From UBA4744 sp963718995 (GTDB taxonomy: Bacteria; Actinomycetota; Acidimicrobiia; Spongiisociales; UBA4744): a DNA stretch of 64,000 nt. The position numbers and the translations under genes are program-made. Below, piece after piece: positions 41,511 through 49,127 of the stretch (its first letter is position 1; each line of letters begins with the position of its first letter). The stretch covers positions 1 to 64,000 of the forward strand of contig CAVRAP010000001.1 in the NCBI GenBank assembly GCA_963718995.1, written 5' to 3'. The notes under the pieces are model-generated. The model was not told the DNA's origin. It made no database searches and saw nothing but the letters and a program-made list of their open reading frames with translations.

Positions 41511-42128
41511 TTACCCGGAGCCGTTCGGTCCCTCGGACAAGAGCCTGCTGATCGTCTCTTCGATCCGATTGGTGCGGGTAGCTGGCCGTTTCGCCGAGTG
41601 AATCCGCCACAGGTACTGCTTCTTGGCTGAGTCGCCGAGGGTCTGATAGGCGGTCAACGCCGCAGGGACACCGTCAAGGGCGGTCTGCAAATCAGGAGGA
41701 ACGATGAGGGCATCGACCTCGTCAAGCTGAGCCCACGAACCATCAGCCTTGGCTCGATCAATAGCCGCCTGGCCGACCTCAGCCATTCTCCCAGCAGCAA
41801 TGAGCCGCCTGATCCTTTCCTTGTTCACCGCCGACCACATTCCACCCTCCCGGCGGGGAGAGAACCATTGCATCACCCGGTCGTCGTCGACCCGCCGGGC
41901 CCGACTGTCGATCCACGCAAAGCACAGCGCTTCCTCGACCAGGTCGGCATAGACCGGGCCGTCGAGGCGGCTCGGCTTCTTGCGGTAGACGACCCAGAGA
42001 CCTTCTTGCCGGTCGGTGTTTGAGGCAAGCCACTCACGCCAATAGCCACGACTCGGCGGGACGAGAACGTTTTTGCCATCAGGTGAGGTGGGTTCGTCAA
42101 GATCGCCGGTCTTCGTCATATCTCTCAA
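41511..42128 (-). CDS. YdeI/OmpD-associated family protein
   Basis: A 205-residue protein of the YdeI family (sometimes labelled bacteriocin-protection). Typical parts are WREWLASNTDRQEGLWVVYRKKPSR, DLVEEALCFAWIDSRARRVDDDRVMQWFSPRREGGMWSAVNKERIRRLIAAGRM, and the C-terminal LGDSAKKQYLWRIHSAKRPATRTNRIEETISRL. The biochemical role is not established. The start may be M1 or M4 (MTKTGD). It is a single gene of the island. Confidence 0.85.
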   Translation of the reverse strand: MRDMTKTGDLDEPTSPDGKNVLVPPSRGYWREWLASNTDRQEGLWVVYRKKPSRLDGPVYADLVEEALCFAWIDSRARRVDDDRVMQWFSPRREGGMWSAVNKERIRRLIAAGRMAEVGQAAIDRAKADGSWAQLDEVDALIVPPDLQTALDGVPAALTAYQTLGDSAKKQYLWRIHSAKRPATRTNRIEETISRLLSEGPNGSG

Positions 42129-42455
42129 GCCTACCGACCCCCCCTATCGGCACGATTGCGTGCGGTGCCTTCGCAGTCCTCGACACTCAGCGTGATGAGC
42201 CAAGCGTCAGAATGATCGTGTTTAGCTCATTCCAGCGGGGACCATTGTCGGGCTTGTTCACGATATGGGTGGCCCTATTCTGGAGGTTCTCTCATTCCTT
42301 ATCCGTTGCGCCAACCATTCGCCCCGATTTAGTGATGAAATCCGAAGGTCTTCGGATGGAGCGGGAGGTCTTCATGTGCAGCTTCGACCGGGACAGCCTC
42401 CGACCGAACAGAATCGGGTTCCATCTCCCCGTATTATGTATTACAATATTGTGAT
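42129..42455. other. Intergenic region with the toxin-antitoxin promoter
   Basis: 327 bases without a gene. The last 30 bases are unusually AT-rich for this genome and contain TATTAT (42432-42437, -10-like) and the perfect palindrome ACAATATTGT (42443-42452), only a few bases before the GTG start at 42456. The rest shows no gene. Confidence 0.6.
42443..42452. promoter_or_regulatory. Palindromic operator candidate of the toxin-antitoxin pair
   Basis: ACAATATTGT, a perfect 10-bp palindrome between a -10-like TATTAT and the start of the toxin-type gene. Ribbon-helix-helix antitoxins normally bind short palindromes in their own promoter. Confidence 0.5.
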
Positions 42456-42719
42456 GTGGAGATCCACCGATCCGCCTACAAGCACGGCATCGACGCCGAC
42501 ACCATCCTTCACGCCCTCGACCATGTCCTCACCGTCATCGATCTTGAACCCGAAGCCGACCCACGAAAGGTCCTTGCCATCGGGCCCGACCGCGCCGGCA
42601 ACCTGCTGGAGATCATCTGGATCGAACTCGCCGACGATGTCGATCTCGTGATCCACGCCATGCCCCTGCGCCCCACCTTCTACGACCTGCTCCCCCAATC
42701 CAGCGAGGACATGCTATGA
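42456..42719 (+). CDS. Small toxin-type protein of a TA pair
   Basis: An 87-residue protein from GTG 42456: IHRSAYKHGIDADTILHALDHVLTVID, then VLAIGPDRAGNLLEIIWIELADDVDLVIHAMPLRPTFYDLLP. Order and fold cues (small alpha/beta, H at the start, GPDRAGNLLEI) resemble BrnT/RelE-like actinobacterial toxins of unknown activity. It overlaps the next gene by ATGA, and that gene codes a ribbon-helix-helix protein, the usual antitoxin type. Toxicity is inferred from arrangement, not shown. Confidence 0.65.
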   Translation: MEIHRSAYKHGIDADTILHALDHVLTVIDLEPEADPRKVLAIGPDRAGNLLEIIWIELADDVDLVIHAMPLRPTFYDLLPQSSEDML

Positions 42720-42997
42720 CCGACCCGAAAACCCACCGTACTCGCGGCGGTCGGGTCCTCACCGATGAGGACATCGACGCTATTTCCACCGAGGTCGAGG
42801 AGACCGGCTACGACGTTGAGGCGCTGAAGAGTCGACGGCGCGGTCGACCCACGATGGGGTCAGGGCCGGCGGATGTAGTGCCGGTTCGGATCGACCCAGA
42901 GCTACGGGCGGCGATCGAAGCCCGGGCCGCGGTGGACCACACCACTACAAGCGAGGTCATCCGCGAGGCCATACGCCGGTTCCTCGAAGTCGCCTGA
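42716..42997 (+). CDS. Ribbon-helix-helix (CopG-like) antitoxin
   Basis: A 93-residue protein with an acidic N-terminal part (TDEDIDAISTEVEETGYDVEALKSRRRGRPTMG) and a C-terminal ribbon-helix-helix domain (DVVPVRIDPELRAAIEARAAVDHTTTSEVIREAIRRFLEVA). The first part likely binds the toxin, the second the operator. Translationally coupled to the toxin-type gene. TA pairs near island ends help keep islands in the chromosome. Confidence 0.8.
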   Translation: MTDPKTHRTRGGRVLTDEDIDAISTEVEETGYDVEALKSRRRGRPTMGSGPADVVPVRIDPELRAAIEARAAVDHTTTSEVIREAIRRFLEVA

Positions 42998-43154
42998 CGC
43001 AGGAGCGTGGCCGCGCTCGCCCGAACACGAGCCGTCGTCCATCGCGCGTCCATCGCGCGTACGAAGCAATCGGCGGCGGTCCACAGCAGTCTGCGAAACG
43101 CGCTGACCTGCGGTTTTAGTCTGCCGCCGTCCACCCCAGTTTGCCCCGGGAGAT
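42998..43154. other. Right inner end of the island
   Basis: 157 bases between the antitoxin stop and the right direct repeat, without a gene. It holds a short direct repeat (CCATCGCGCGT twice, about 43039-43062) that could be a recombinase binding site. Confidence 0.35.
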
Positions 43155-43447
43155 TTCGGGACGCTGAGGTCGCCGGTTCGAATCCGGCCGTCCCGACCAG
43201 AGAAATACCAGTTCAGGGCCACCCTTCGGGTGGCTTCTGGTTTGGGGGGCCCGATTCCATCGCGTTTGGCCGTTCGGCTCAGACGGTGTTCAGTTTGAGA
43301 CCCGATTCGGCCGCCCAGCGGCGCAGGATCGGCGGGGCCCGTCAGCGGTTCCGGCGGGTTGGCTCGGATGCTGGTGGGATGTTCTGGTTGTGGTGGAAGA
43401 CGTTGCGTGGGTCCATCCGTGCCTTGAGGGACGTCAACCGCTCGAAA
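43155..43447. repeat. Right direct repeat of the island (attR-like) with partial tRNA-Pro and oxidase fragment
   Basis: Starts with TTCGGGACGCTG, the 3' half of tRNA-Pro including T-arm and CCA, continues through the hairpin (43218-43234) and ends with the last 106 bases of an FAD-oxidase gene (43342-43447, minus strand). The tRNA 5' half is missing, so this copy cannot give a tRNA. The oxidase part is a pseudogene fragment. Confidence 0.92.
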
Positions 43448-43468
43448 TGCAGGTAGGGGTTGGTCGAC

Positions 43469-43882
43469 CTATCGACGCACCCAATACTCGAGCCACTTGG
43501 CGGCCATCACCCGCTCGCCGAGCTGTTCGGCGAAGCCCTGGGACGGTTCGCGTCGCCGCTTCCGCTCGGCAGCCTCCCCCTCAGCTTTCAGACGGAGAGC
43601 CCTTTCGAACGTGGACGCTTGCTTCTCGATCGTCCTACGCTTAGTGGTCAACGGATCAAAGATGCTGAGGGGCAGCTCTTCCTTCCATGTGGCAATGTAG
43701 GAGCGAGTGCCGTCTTCGCTCTCGACAAAGTAGATGCCCCGCTTCGTAGTCATTTGCCGCTTGGCCCCCACGTGAATCCTCAACCGGCGCAATCTCTTCA
43801 TCAAACAGCCTTCATGAATTGGACGTTCGATAGTCAAATTGTCCATCGGGCGGTACCAGCGGACTAGAGGCGAAACGCCCAT
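43469..43882 (-). pseudogene. Truncated tyrosine-recombinase (integrase), N-terminal part
   Basis: A 137-residue frame. After about residue 30 it reads like the arm-binding and core-binding start of phage-type integrases: KRGIYFVESEDGTRSYIATW, then KQASTFERALRLKAEGEAAERKRR and AAKWLEYWVRR. The catalytic domain (R, H-x-x-R, Y) is missing; the frame stops 22 bases from the end of the right repeat. Integrases normally sit next to the attachment site, as here, so this is probably the remnant of the integrase of this or an earlier element in the same tRNA. The N-terminal 28 residues may not be real. Confidence 0.5.
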
Positions 43883-44206
43883 ACCGGCACTTCGAGGAGC
43901 GGTTTGCAGAGCACGAGCCGAACACTGCCCGAGGCATTGTTGGGGCCATCGATCGGGATCGACTGCTCATGCCGCGAGAAGGCGGCCGCTAGTCGGAGTC
44001 GAGATCGCAACGGGGATTACAGGTGTGGATGGGTAGGTCAGTGGTGATAGCGATGGCGGCGATCATGGCGTCGTAGGTGCGGGCCGCGGGCTTGCGCCCG
44101 ACCCGGCGCAGCCCGGCGGATGGAAGAGAGTCTGCGCCGCGTCCATCGCGTCGGGCGAGCCCTCGTCCCGAGTTTTGGGGCGGTGCGGGACGATACAGTG
44201 GGGAGC
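43883..44206. other. Spacer between integrase remnant and diaminopropionate lyase
   Basis: 324 bases. Contains the PIN-toxin remnant (43989-44099) and about 100 bases upstream of the lyase gene with GGGAG as ribosome binding site at 44201. No complete gene. Confidence 0.6.
43989..44099 (-). pseudogene. Remnant of a PIN-domain (VapC-type) toxin, C-terminal end
   Basis: The minus frame ends with ARTYDAMIAAIAITTDLPIHTCNPRCDLDSD, which matches the C-terminal part of VapC toxins (D-x-x-I-A-A-x-A, then L-P-hhT-x-N-P-x-D-F). The N-terminal half and an antitoxin are not seen. Together with the truncated integrase it marks decayed island material outside the right repeat. Confidence 0.55.
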
Positions 44207-45487
44207 ATGAACACTGTGAAACCGATCGAGTGGGTCGAGCACCCCAGAGCAAGGTCCGTCGTGGCGAGCGAGGCGGTTGAAGAGTACTTCCCCAGGGGGA
44301 TCTTCGAACAGACGCGGAGCTTCCACCGCCAGATCCCCGGTTATCAGATCAGCCCCCTGAGGAATCTCTCGAAGCTGGCGGCGATGATCGGTGTTGGAGG
44401 GATTTGGGTCAAGGACGAGTCCGTGCGCCTGAGCCTGAACTCTTTCAAAGTGCTCGGTGGTTCTTTTGCCATCTACCGCCACATCAAGTCGCTGCTCGGT
44501 CTCGATGAGAAAGGCTTGTCGTTCGATCAGTTGATCTCCGACGAGACCCGGGCCAGGTTGGGGGACCTTACGTTCGCCACGGCCACCGACGGCAACCATG
44601 GGCGAGGAGTGGCTTGGGCAGCCGACAAGTTGAACTGCAAGGCCGTCATCTACGTGCACAAGGACACCTCACCAGCCCGGATTGCCGCCATTGCGAGCTA
44701 CGGGGCTGAGGTGCTGGTGGTCGACGGGACGTATGACGATGCGGTGAAACGGGCCAGTCGCGATGCCGACGAGAACGGATGGCAGGTCATCTCCGATACC
44801 TCCTGGGAGGGATACGAGGACATTCCCAAGTGGGTGATGCAGGGATACACAACGATGCTCTCGGAAGCTCAAGAGCAATTGGCCGGCCAGGGCATAGTCA
44901 AACCGACTCACATCTTTGTCCAGGCCGGGGTAGGGGCGCTGGCAGCCGCCACAACGGGCTTCTACGCCTCCCGGTTTGGCCAGGATCGGCCGACCACGGT
45001 GGTGGTCGAGCCTGCCACGGCGAACTGTCTGATCGAATCTGCCCGGATCGGCGACGGTGAGCCCCATGCGGTCGGCGGTGACCTTCAAACGATCATGGCA
45101 GGTCTGGCATGTGGCGAGCCGAGTCCCATTGCGTGGCGCGTGCTGTGGGACTGTGTTGATGCCTTCCTGGCCTGCCCCGATTATGTGGCCGCCAAGGGCA
45201 TGCGGGTCTACGGCTTGCCCCTGGCCGGGGATCCTTTCATCGTGTCAGGCGAATCGGGCGCCGTCACGTTGGGAGCACTCATGTTCGTTGCCGAGTACCC
45301 GCAGTACGCCGACTTGAAGGACTACCTGGGGCTCGGACCCGAATCCCAGGTTCTGCTGATCAACTCCGAAGGAAACACCGATCCGGACTATTTCCGGCGC
45401 GTCGTGTGGGAAGGGGCCGACTCGGTTCCGGCAGAGTTCCGCTGGGCTGCCGTCGCGAAAAAGCAGGGGGTCGCCGTCGGTCGCTGA
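44207..45487 (+). CDS. dpaL: Diaminopropionate ammonia-lyase
   Basis: A 426-residue PLP enzyme from ATG 44207 (GGGAGC upstream), which splits 2,3-diaminopropionate to pyruvate and ammonia. The PLP Lys is in LNSFKVLGGSFA (about residue 81), ATDGNHGRGVAWAA binds the substrate, and YVHKDTSPARIAAIASYGAEVLVVDGTYDDAVKRA and SDTSWEGYEDIPKWVMQGYTTM are DpaL-specific. Length fits. A longer frame upstream covers only remnant sequence. It is the first intact core gene after the island; no partner gene is adjacent. Confidence 0.92.
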   Translation: MNTVKPIEWVEHPRARSVVASEAVEEYFPRGIFEQTRSFHRQIPGYQISPLRNLSKLAAMIGVGGIWVKDESVRLSLNSFKVLGGSFAIYRHIKSLLGLDEKGLSFDQLISDETRARLGDLTFATATDGNHGRGVAWAADKLNCKAVIYVHKDTSPARIAAIASYGAEVLVVDGTYDDAVKRASRDADENGWQVISDTSWEGYEDIPKWVMQGYTTMLSEAQEQLAGQGIVKPTHIFVQAGVGALAAATTGFYASRFGQDRPTTVVVEPATANCLIESARIGDGEPHAVGGDLQTIMAGLACGEPSPIAWRVLWDCVDAFLACPDYVAAKGMRVYGLPLAGDPFIVSGESGAVTLGALMFVAEYPQYADLKDYLGLGPESQVLLINSEGNTDPDYFRRVVWEGADSVPAEFRWAAVAKKQGVAVGR

Positions 45488-45516
45488 TCGTGCCGGGCGC
45501 TGAGAACCGGGACCGT

Positions 45517-46770
45517 TCAAACCATTTCGATACGGAGCCGGTCGATCCGGCGGCGGTCCATGCCCAGAACGGTCAGGCGATATCCGGCTACCTCGACCGA
45601 GTCTCCTTCTGCCGGGATGTCGCCGGTAATGGACAGGAATAGGCCGCCGGCGGTTGCGTAGGGACCTTCGGGGAACTCTGCCCCGATGGTCTCCGCCAAC
45701 TCCTCGACGGGAACTCGACCATCGGCGACCCACATGTCTCCATCGATGGCAACCGTGGCCGGGGTCCCCGGGTCGTATTCATCCGGAATCTCGCCGACCA
45801 ATTCGGAGACGAGGTCCTTGATGGTGAGGATGCCCTCAACCCCACCATGCTCGTCGAGGATCGCCGCGAATCCGGCTCGCCGCTGCCGCATCTGATGGAG
45901 GGCGGTGAGCACGGGAGTGCTCTCCGGGACGTACAACGGTTCGCGCAACAATCGCCGGATCTGTTCGGCGCCGCCGGTCTCTTGCACCCGGAAGAGATCC
46001 TTGAAGTAGAGAACGCCGAGCATCTGGTCGAGATCGGCAGCAGGGGCGATCACCGGGTAGCGGGAGTGTCCGGTTTCGGCGACAGCCTGCCGGACTTGTT
46101 CCGGGGTGACCGGGTGCTCGAGCGCCACCACGTCGACGCGAGGAGTCATGACGTCACGAACTGGACGGTCGGCCAGGGAGAACAAAGAATGAATGATCTC
46201 TCGTTCGGCTTCCTCAATTTCTCCGGCTTCCTCACCGAGCACGGCCATCGAGCGGATGTCTTCTTCGGTCACGAGGTTTGCATCGTGTCCGGCATGGACC
46301 CCGAGGGCCCTGAGGATTGCCCGGCTCAACGCCACGAACAGTCGCGACAAGGGTCGGAGTACGGTCGACATGGTCCAGAGGGCCCCGGCCACCGTCAACG
46401 CGTACTGGTCGGGTCGTCGTGCTGCCAGGGTCTTCGGCGTTATCTCACCGACGACCAGGATGATGGCCGTCACCGTGATCGTCGCCAGCCACGGACCCCA
46501 CGAATCACCGACCAGATCGATCGCCAACGTGGTGGCCACCGATGCTCCCAGGATGTTTACGAAGTTGTTGGCGAGGAGCAACGTTCCGATTGTGCCTTCC
46601 AGGTCGGCCAGGAGCATCTCGAGTCGCTGGCCCCGCTTGCCACGTTGGGCCAGCTGATGGGCGCGTTCGCGGGGAACGGCCACAAGCGCAGTCTCGGACC
46701 CCGAGAGGAAACCTGAGGAAAGAATGCACAAAGCAAAGACTGCGAGCAGGATGGTTTGGACGGTCGTCAC
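45517..46770 (-). CDS. CNNM/CorC-type membrane protein with CBS domains (hemolysin C family)
   Basis: A 417-residue protein: DUF21/CNNM membrane domain (residues about 1-180, four helices, SGFLSGSETALVAVPRERA at the start), two CBS domains (DVMTPRVDVVAL, then VYFKDL-type VLYFKDLF and FAAILDEHGGVEGILTIKDLVSELVGEI) and a C-terminal CorC/HlyC transporter-associated domain (DMWVADGRVPVEELAETIG). The family is linked to Mg2+/Co2+ export and resistance; hemolysin is only a historic name. Single gene, convergent with dpaL. Confidence 0.92.
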   Translation of the reverse strand: MTTVQTILLAVFALCILSSGFLSGSETALVAVPRERAHQLAQRGKRGQRLEMLLADLEGTIGTLLLANNFVNILGASVATTLAIDLVGDSWGPWLATITVTAIILVVGEITPKTLAARRPDQYALTVAGALWTMSTVLRPLSRLFVALSRAILRALGVHAGHDANLVTEEDIRSMAVLGEEAGEIEEAEREIIHSLFSLADRPVRDVMTPRVDVVALEHPVTPEQVRQAVAETGHSRYPVIAPAADLDQMLGVLYFKDLFRVQETGGAEQIRRLLREPLYVPESTPVLTALHQMRQRRAGFAAILDEHGGVEGILTIKDLVSELVGEIPDEYDPGTPATVAIDGDMWVADGRVPVEELAETIGAEFPEGPYATAGGLFLSITGDIPAEGDSVEVAGYRLTVLGMDRRRIDRLRIEMV

Positions 46771-46850
46771 GGTGGAAGCCTACGAGGTGGCAGGAAGGTA
46801 GCGGCGAGTCCAACTGGCTCGCCGCGAGGGTTCGCCGACCGGATGCTGAT

Positions 46851-47240
46851 TCACCCCGAACGCCCTCCGGCCAGACTGGCTTCTTTTGCCGTGACGATGG
46901 CCGCTCGCAATTGCTGCGGTGTGAACGGCTTGACCACCCAGGCATCGGCTGCGGAACGGCCGGCGATGAACTCGTCGGCAGAGCGATCGAGCAGCAGCAC
47001 TATCGGTGCACTGGCGATCTCCTCGAGGAACTCGGCTTCGCGCAGCGTCCTGGCGACCGCCATTCCTCCCATGGAACCGACCTGCAGATCAACAACCACC
47101 ACGTCGGGTTCGAACTCCTCGGCCACCCGTGCAACTTGGCGCGGGTCGGTGATTTCGCGGATGACCGTCCCCGGGTCCGACAAGGCTGCGTTCGCCTCGT
47201 TTCGGATCCACGGCTCGTCGGCCACGAGTAGTACCTTCAT
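46851..47240 (-). CDS. Response regulator receiver-domain protein
   Basis: A 129-residue receiver from ATG 47240 (MKVLLVADEPWIRNEANAAL). The phosphate acceptor is in PDVVVVDLQVGSMGG (Asp at about residue 53), and the Lys in WVVKPFTPQQL is kept. One of the first acidic residues is replaced (VADE instead of VDDE). No output domain and no kinase next to it. A longer frame upstream is not conserved. Confidence 0.85.
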   Translation of the reverse strand: MKVLLVADEPWIRNEANAALSDPGTVIREITDPRQVARVAEEFEPDVVVVDLQVGSMGGMAVARTLREAEFLEEIASAPIVLLLDRSADEFIAGRSAADAWVVKPFTPQQLRAAIVTAKEASLAGGRSG

Positions 47241-47359
47241 AACAGGGGACTCTAGTAGCGAGCAATTCGCCCGCCGTTTTCGGATGGTGGTTTCGGTTCT
47301 TCGCTTCTCGCCCGGCCGGCGTCCAGGAAGGCTGATGCCGAATCGCCGGTAACCGATCA

Positions 47360-48653
47360 ATGATGACGCCTCCCTATCATGTCGGCGTGACTCGACGCTT
47401 CCTCTTCCTTCTTGCTGTGCTGGCCGCTCTGGTCATCACGCCAGCGGCCACTGCTCAGGAGGTCGCTCCACTCGACGTAATCGTGGTATCGGGACCTCTC
47501 GACCGGAGCCTGATCAGCTTTGTTGAAGATTCGATTGAGGAGGCAGCGGCCAACGGATCGCAGGCGGCCATTATTCAGCTCGACTCCCCGGGTGCTCTCG
47601 TTGGTGAGATAGAGGACCTGATCCGTCTGTTTCAGCAGCCGCCTCTGCCGCTGGTGGTCTGGGTTGGCGATGCGCCTGCGGTCGCCTACGGAGGTGCCGC
47701 CCAGCTGCTCATTGCTGCGCCGCTCAGGACGGCCGCCCCCGGCGCCGAGATCGGCTACCTGACTCCGACCGTGGCAGGCTCGAGGAACGGTGTCGATGTC
47801 GTGGCAGGGAGCGCGTCGGTGGCGATGTTCGACGAGACGGTCACCGTGGAAGGGCCCATTCCCGGTGTCGTCGATGCCGCTCTCCCATCGATCGGGCAGG
47901 TGGTGGTGTGGCTGAATGGCCGGGACGTGAAATCGAGCGCGAGGTGCTTCCACATTGCTGACGGCTCGCGAGGAGACGGGCGAAGATGGTGCCATTCGGA
48001 TGTTGCCAACCTCCCAGGTCCGTTTCCACGAACCGGGGGTTTTCACGCGGACGCTTCGACTGTCGATTCGACCGGAAGCTGCTTTCTTCTTCCTGGTGAT
48101 GGGCCTCACCGTTGCTGCGTTCGAGTTCTACGCCATCGGGCCAGGCTTGGCTGCGGCCACCGGCGTAATCTCGTTGCTCATCGCCGGTTACGGCCTTGCC
48201 GTGCTGCCCGTCCGGTGGTGGGCCCTCGTGCTGATTGGTCTCGGTTTGCTGGTGTATACCGCCGAATTTCAAAGACGTTCGTTCGGGTTTCTCAGCATTC
48301 TCGCAACAGGGGGACTGGTGGTCGGGGGGCTCTTCATAACCGATGCCGCTCCCCAGATCACCCCCTCACCCTGGGGTGTCGTCCTCTCGGTCCTGGCAGC
48401 CGTGTTCTTCTATCTGATCGCCATGCCCGTCGTGGCCCGGTCTCGATTCTCGACGGGCACGATCGGACGGGATCAGTTGATCGGGCGTCGGGGGGTAGCG
48501 GTTACCGCCCTCGGACCGGAGGGAACGGTTGAGGTCGATGGAGCCCGGTGGAGTGCCAGGGCGCATCGCGAGGCCGGGCTTCATCCGGGTGACGCGATTG
48601 TTGTGACGGCGATTCGCGGCCTGATACTCGAGGTTGATCCGGCCGACGAATAG
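47360..48653 (+). pseudogene. nfeD: NfeD-family membrane protease-like protein, broken by one frameshift
   Basis: Frame 1 (47360 to about 47940) codes a signal peptide (RFLFLLAVLAALVITPAATAQEV) and the ClpP-like domain (LDVIVVSGPLDRSLISFVEDSIEEAAANGSQAAIIQLDSPG, AYGGAAQLLIAAPLRTAAPGAEIGY). A second frame from about 47945 to 48653 codes the rest: ASTLLTAREETGEDG, VRFHEPGVFTRTLRLSIRPEAAFFFLVMGL, further helices and the OB-fold end (GRRGVAVTALGPEGTVEVDGARW). Joined they give about 430 residues, the family length. The usual SAG catalytic Ser motif reads YGG here, so the protease part may be inactive. The start may be GTG 47387. Confidence 0.82.
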
Positions 48654-48713
48654 ATCAGAACGTGGGCAGAACCGAAGTTGCCGGCCCGCTCCCACTGCTG
48701 CGGCGCCCCACAC

Positions 48714-48719
48714 TTGACA
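48714..48719 (+). promoter_or_regulatory. TTGACA -35-like element upstream of whiB
   Basis: TTGACA lies 120 bases before the whiB start, in a stretch that becomes AT-rich (48760-48790). No good -10 box at 17 bases is visible, so the match is partial. A hairpin GGGTTGGGAAACCC lies at about 48787-48800. Confidence 0.3.
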
Positions 48720-48839
48720 CGAGTTGAAGGCATCGTTTGTCGAGTTTTTCGCGAATTCTTTTCCTATTTGCCAAATTTTTCCTGGCGGGTTGGGAAACCC
48801 ACTGGTAGGTTTCGCCGGCATTTTGGAGGAGGAGAAAAC

Positions 48840-49100
48840 ATGGTGATGACTTCCGTGGCAGCCAACTGGCAACCCCGCGCGCTCTGCAGGGGTAATCATT
48901 CTCATCTCTTTTTTCCCCCAAGCACCTTCGAGCGCAAGGACGAACGCGAGCGACGTGAGATTCGAGCCAAAGCTATTTGCCGGGCCTGTCCGGTCAAAGG
49001 CGATTGTCTGGATTCGGCCGTTGATATTCGCGAACCGTATGGCATCTGGGGTGGCCTGACCGAGGTCGAGCGCCGGGAGTATGCAGCGCAGACCGCTTAG
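48840..49100 (+). CDS. WhiB-family iron-sulfur transcriptional regulator
   Basis: An 86-residue protein from ATG 48840 with a very strong ribosome binding site (AGGAGGAG). The four Fe-S cysteines are in ALCRGN and CRACPVKGDC (spacing C-x2-C-x5-C), followed by GIWGGLTEVERREY with the family turn. WhiB-like proteins are found only in Actinobacteria (and their phages), so the gene also supports the taxonomy. They bind a 4Fe-4S cluster and act with the main sigma factor on cell division or stress genes. Longer upstream frame not used. Confidence 0.95.
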   Translation: MVMTSVAANWQPRALCRGNHSHLFFPPSTFERKDERERREIRAKAICRACPVKGDCLDSAVDIREPYGIWGGLTEVERREYAAQTA

Positions 49101-49127
49101 CGCCGGGAATCGCCGTCGCGAACGCCT

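Larger units (their letters stand above)
28908..43447. mobile_element. Genomic island integrated in tRNA-Pro (about 14.2 kb between direct repeats)
   Basis: Direct repeats 28908-29201 and 43155-43447, about 96 percent alike by eye, start exactly in the tRNA anticodon loop, a usual attachment site of tyrosine recombinases. The content is accessory: two IS110 elements, a toxin-antitoxin pair, a YdeI-family gene, secreted and surface proteins and gene remnants. A truncated integrase (43469-43882) stands just outside the right repeat. The repeat is much longer than a normal attachment core because it also includes 106 bp of an FAD-oxidase gene, so the history includes either a related earlier insertion or recombination between two alleles. 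Confidence 0.8.

Noticed and set aside
43155..43231. Second tRNA-Pro gene
   Set aside because: Only the 3' half from the anticodon loop is present; acceptor 5' strand and D-arm are missing, so it is the attachment-site copy.
48678..48839. Longer WhiB start
   Set aside because: Upstream residues are not conserved, while ATG 48840 has a near-perfect AGGAGGAG in front of it.
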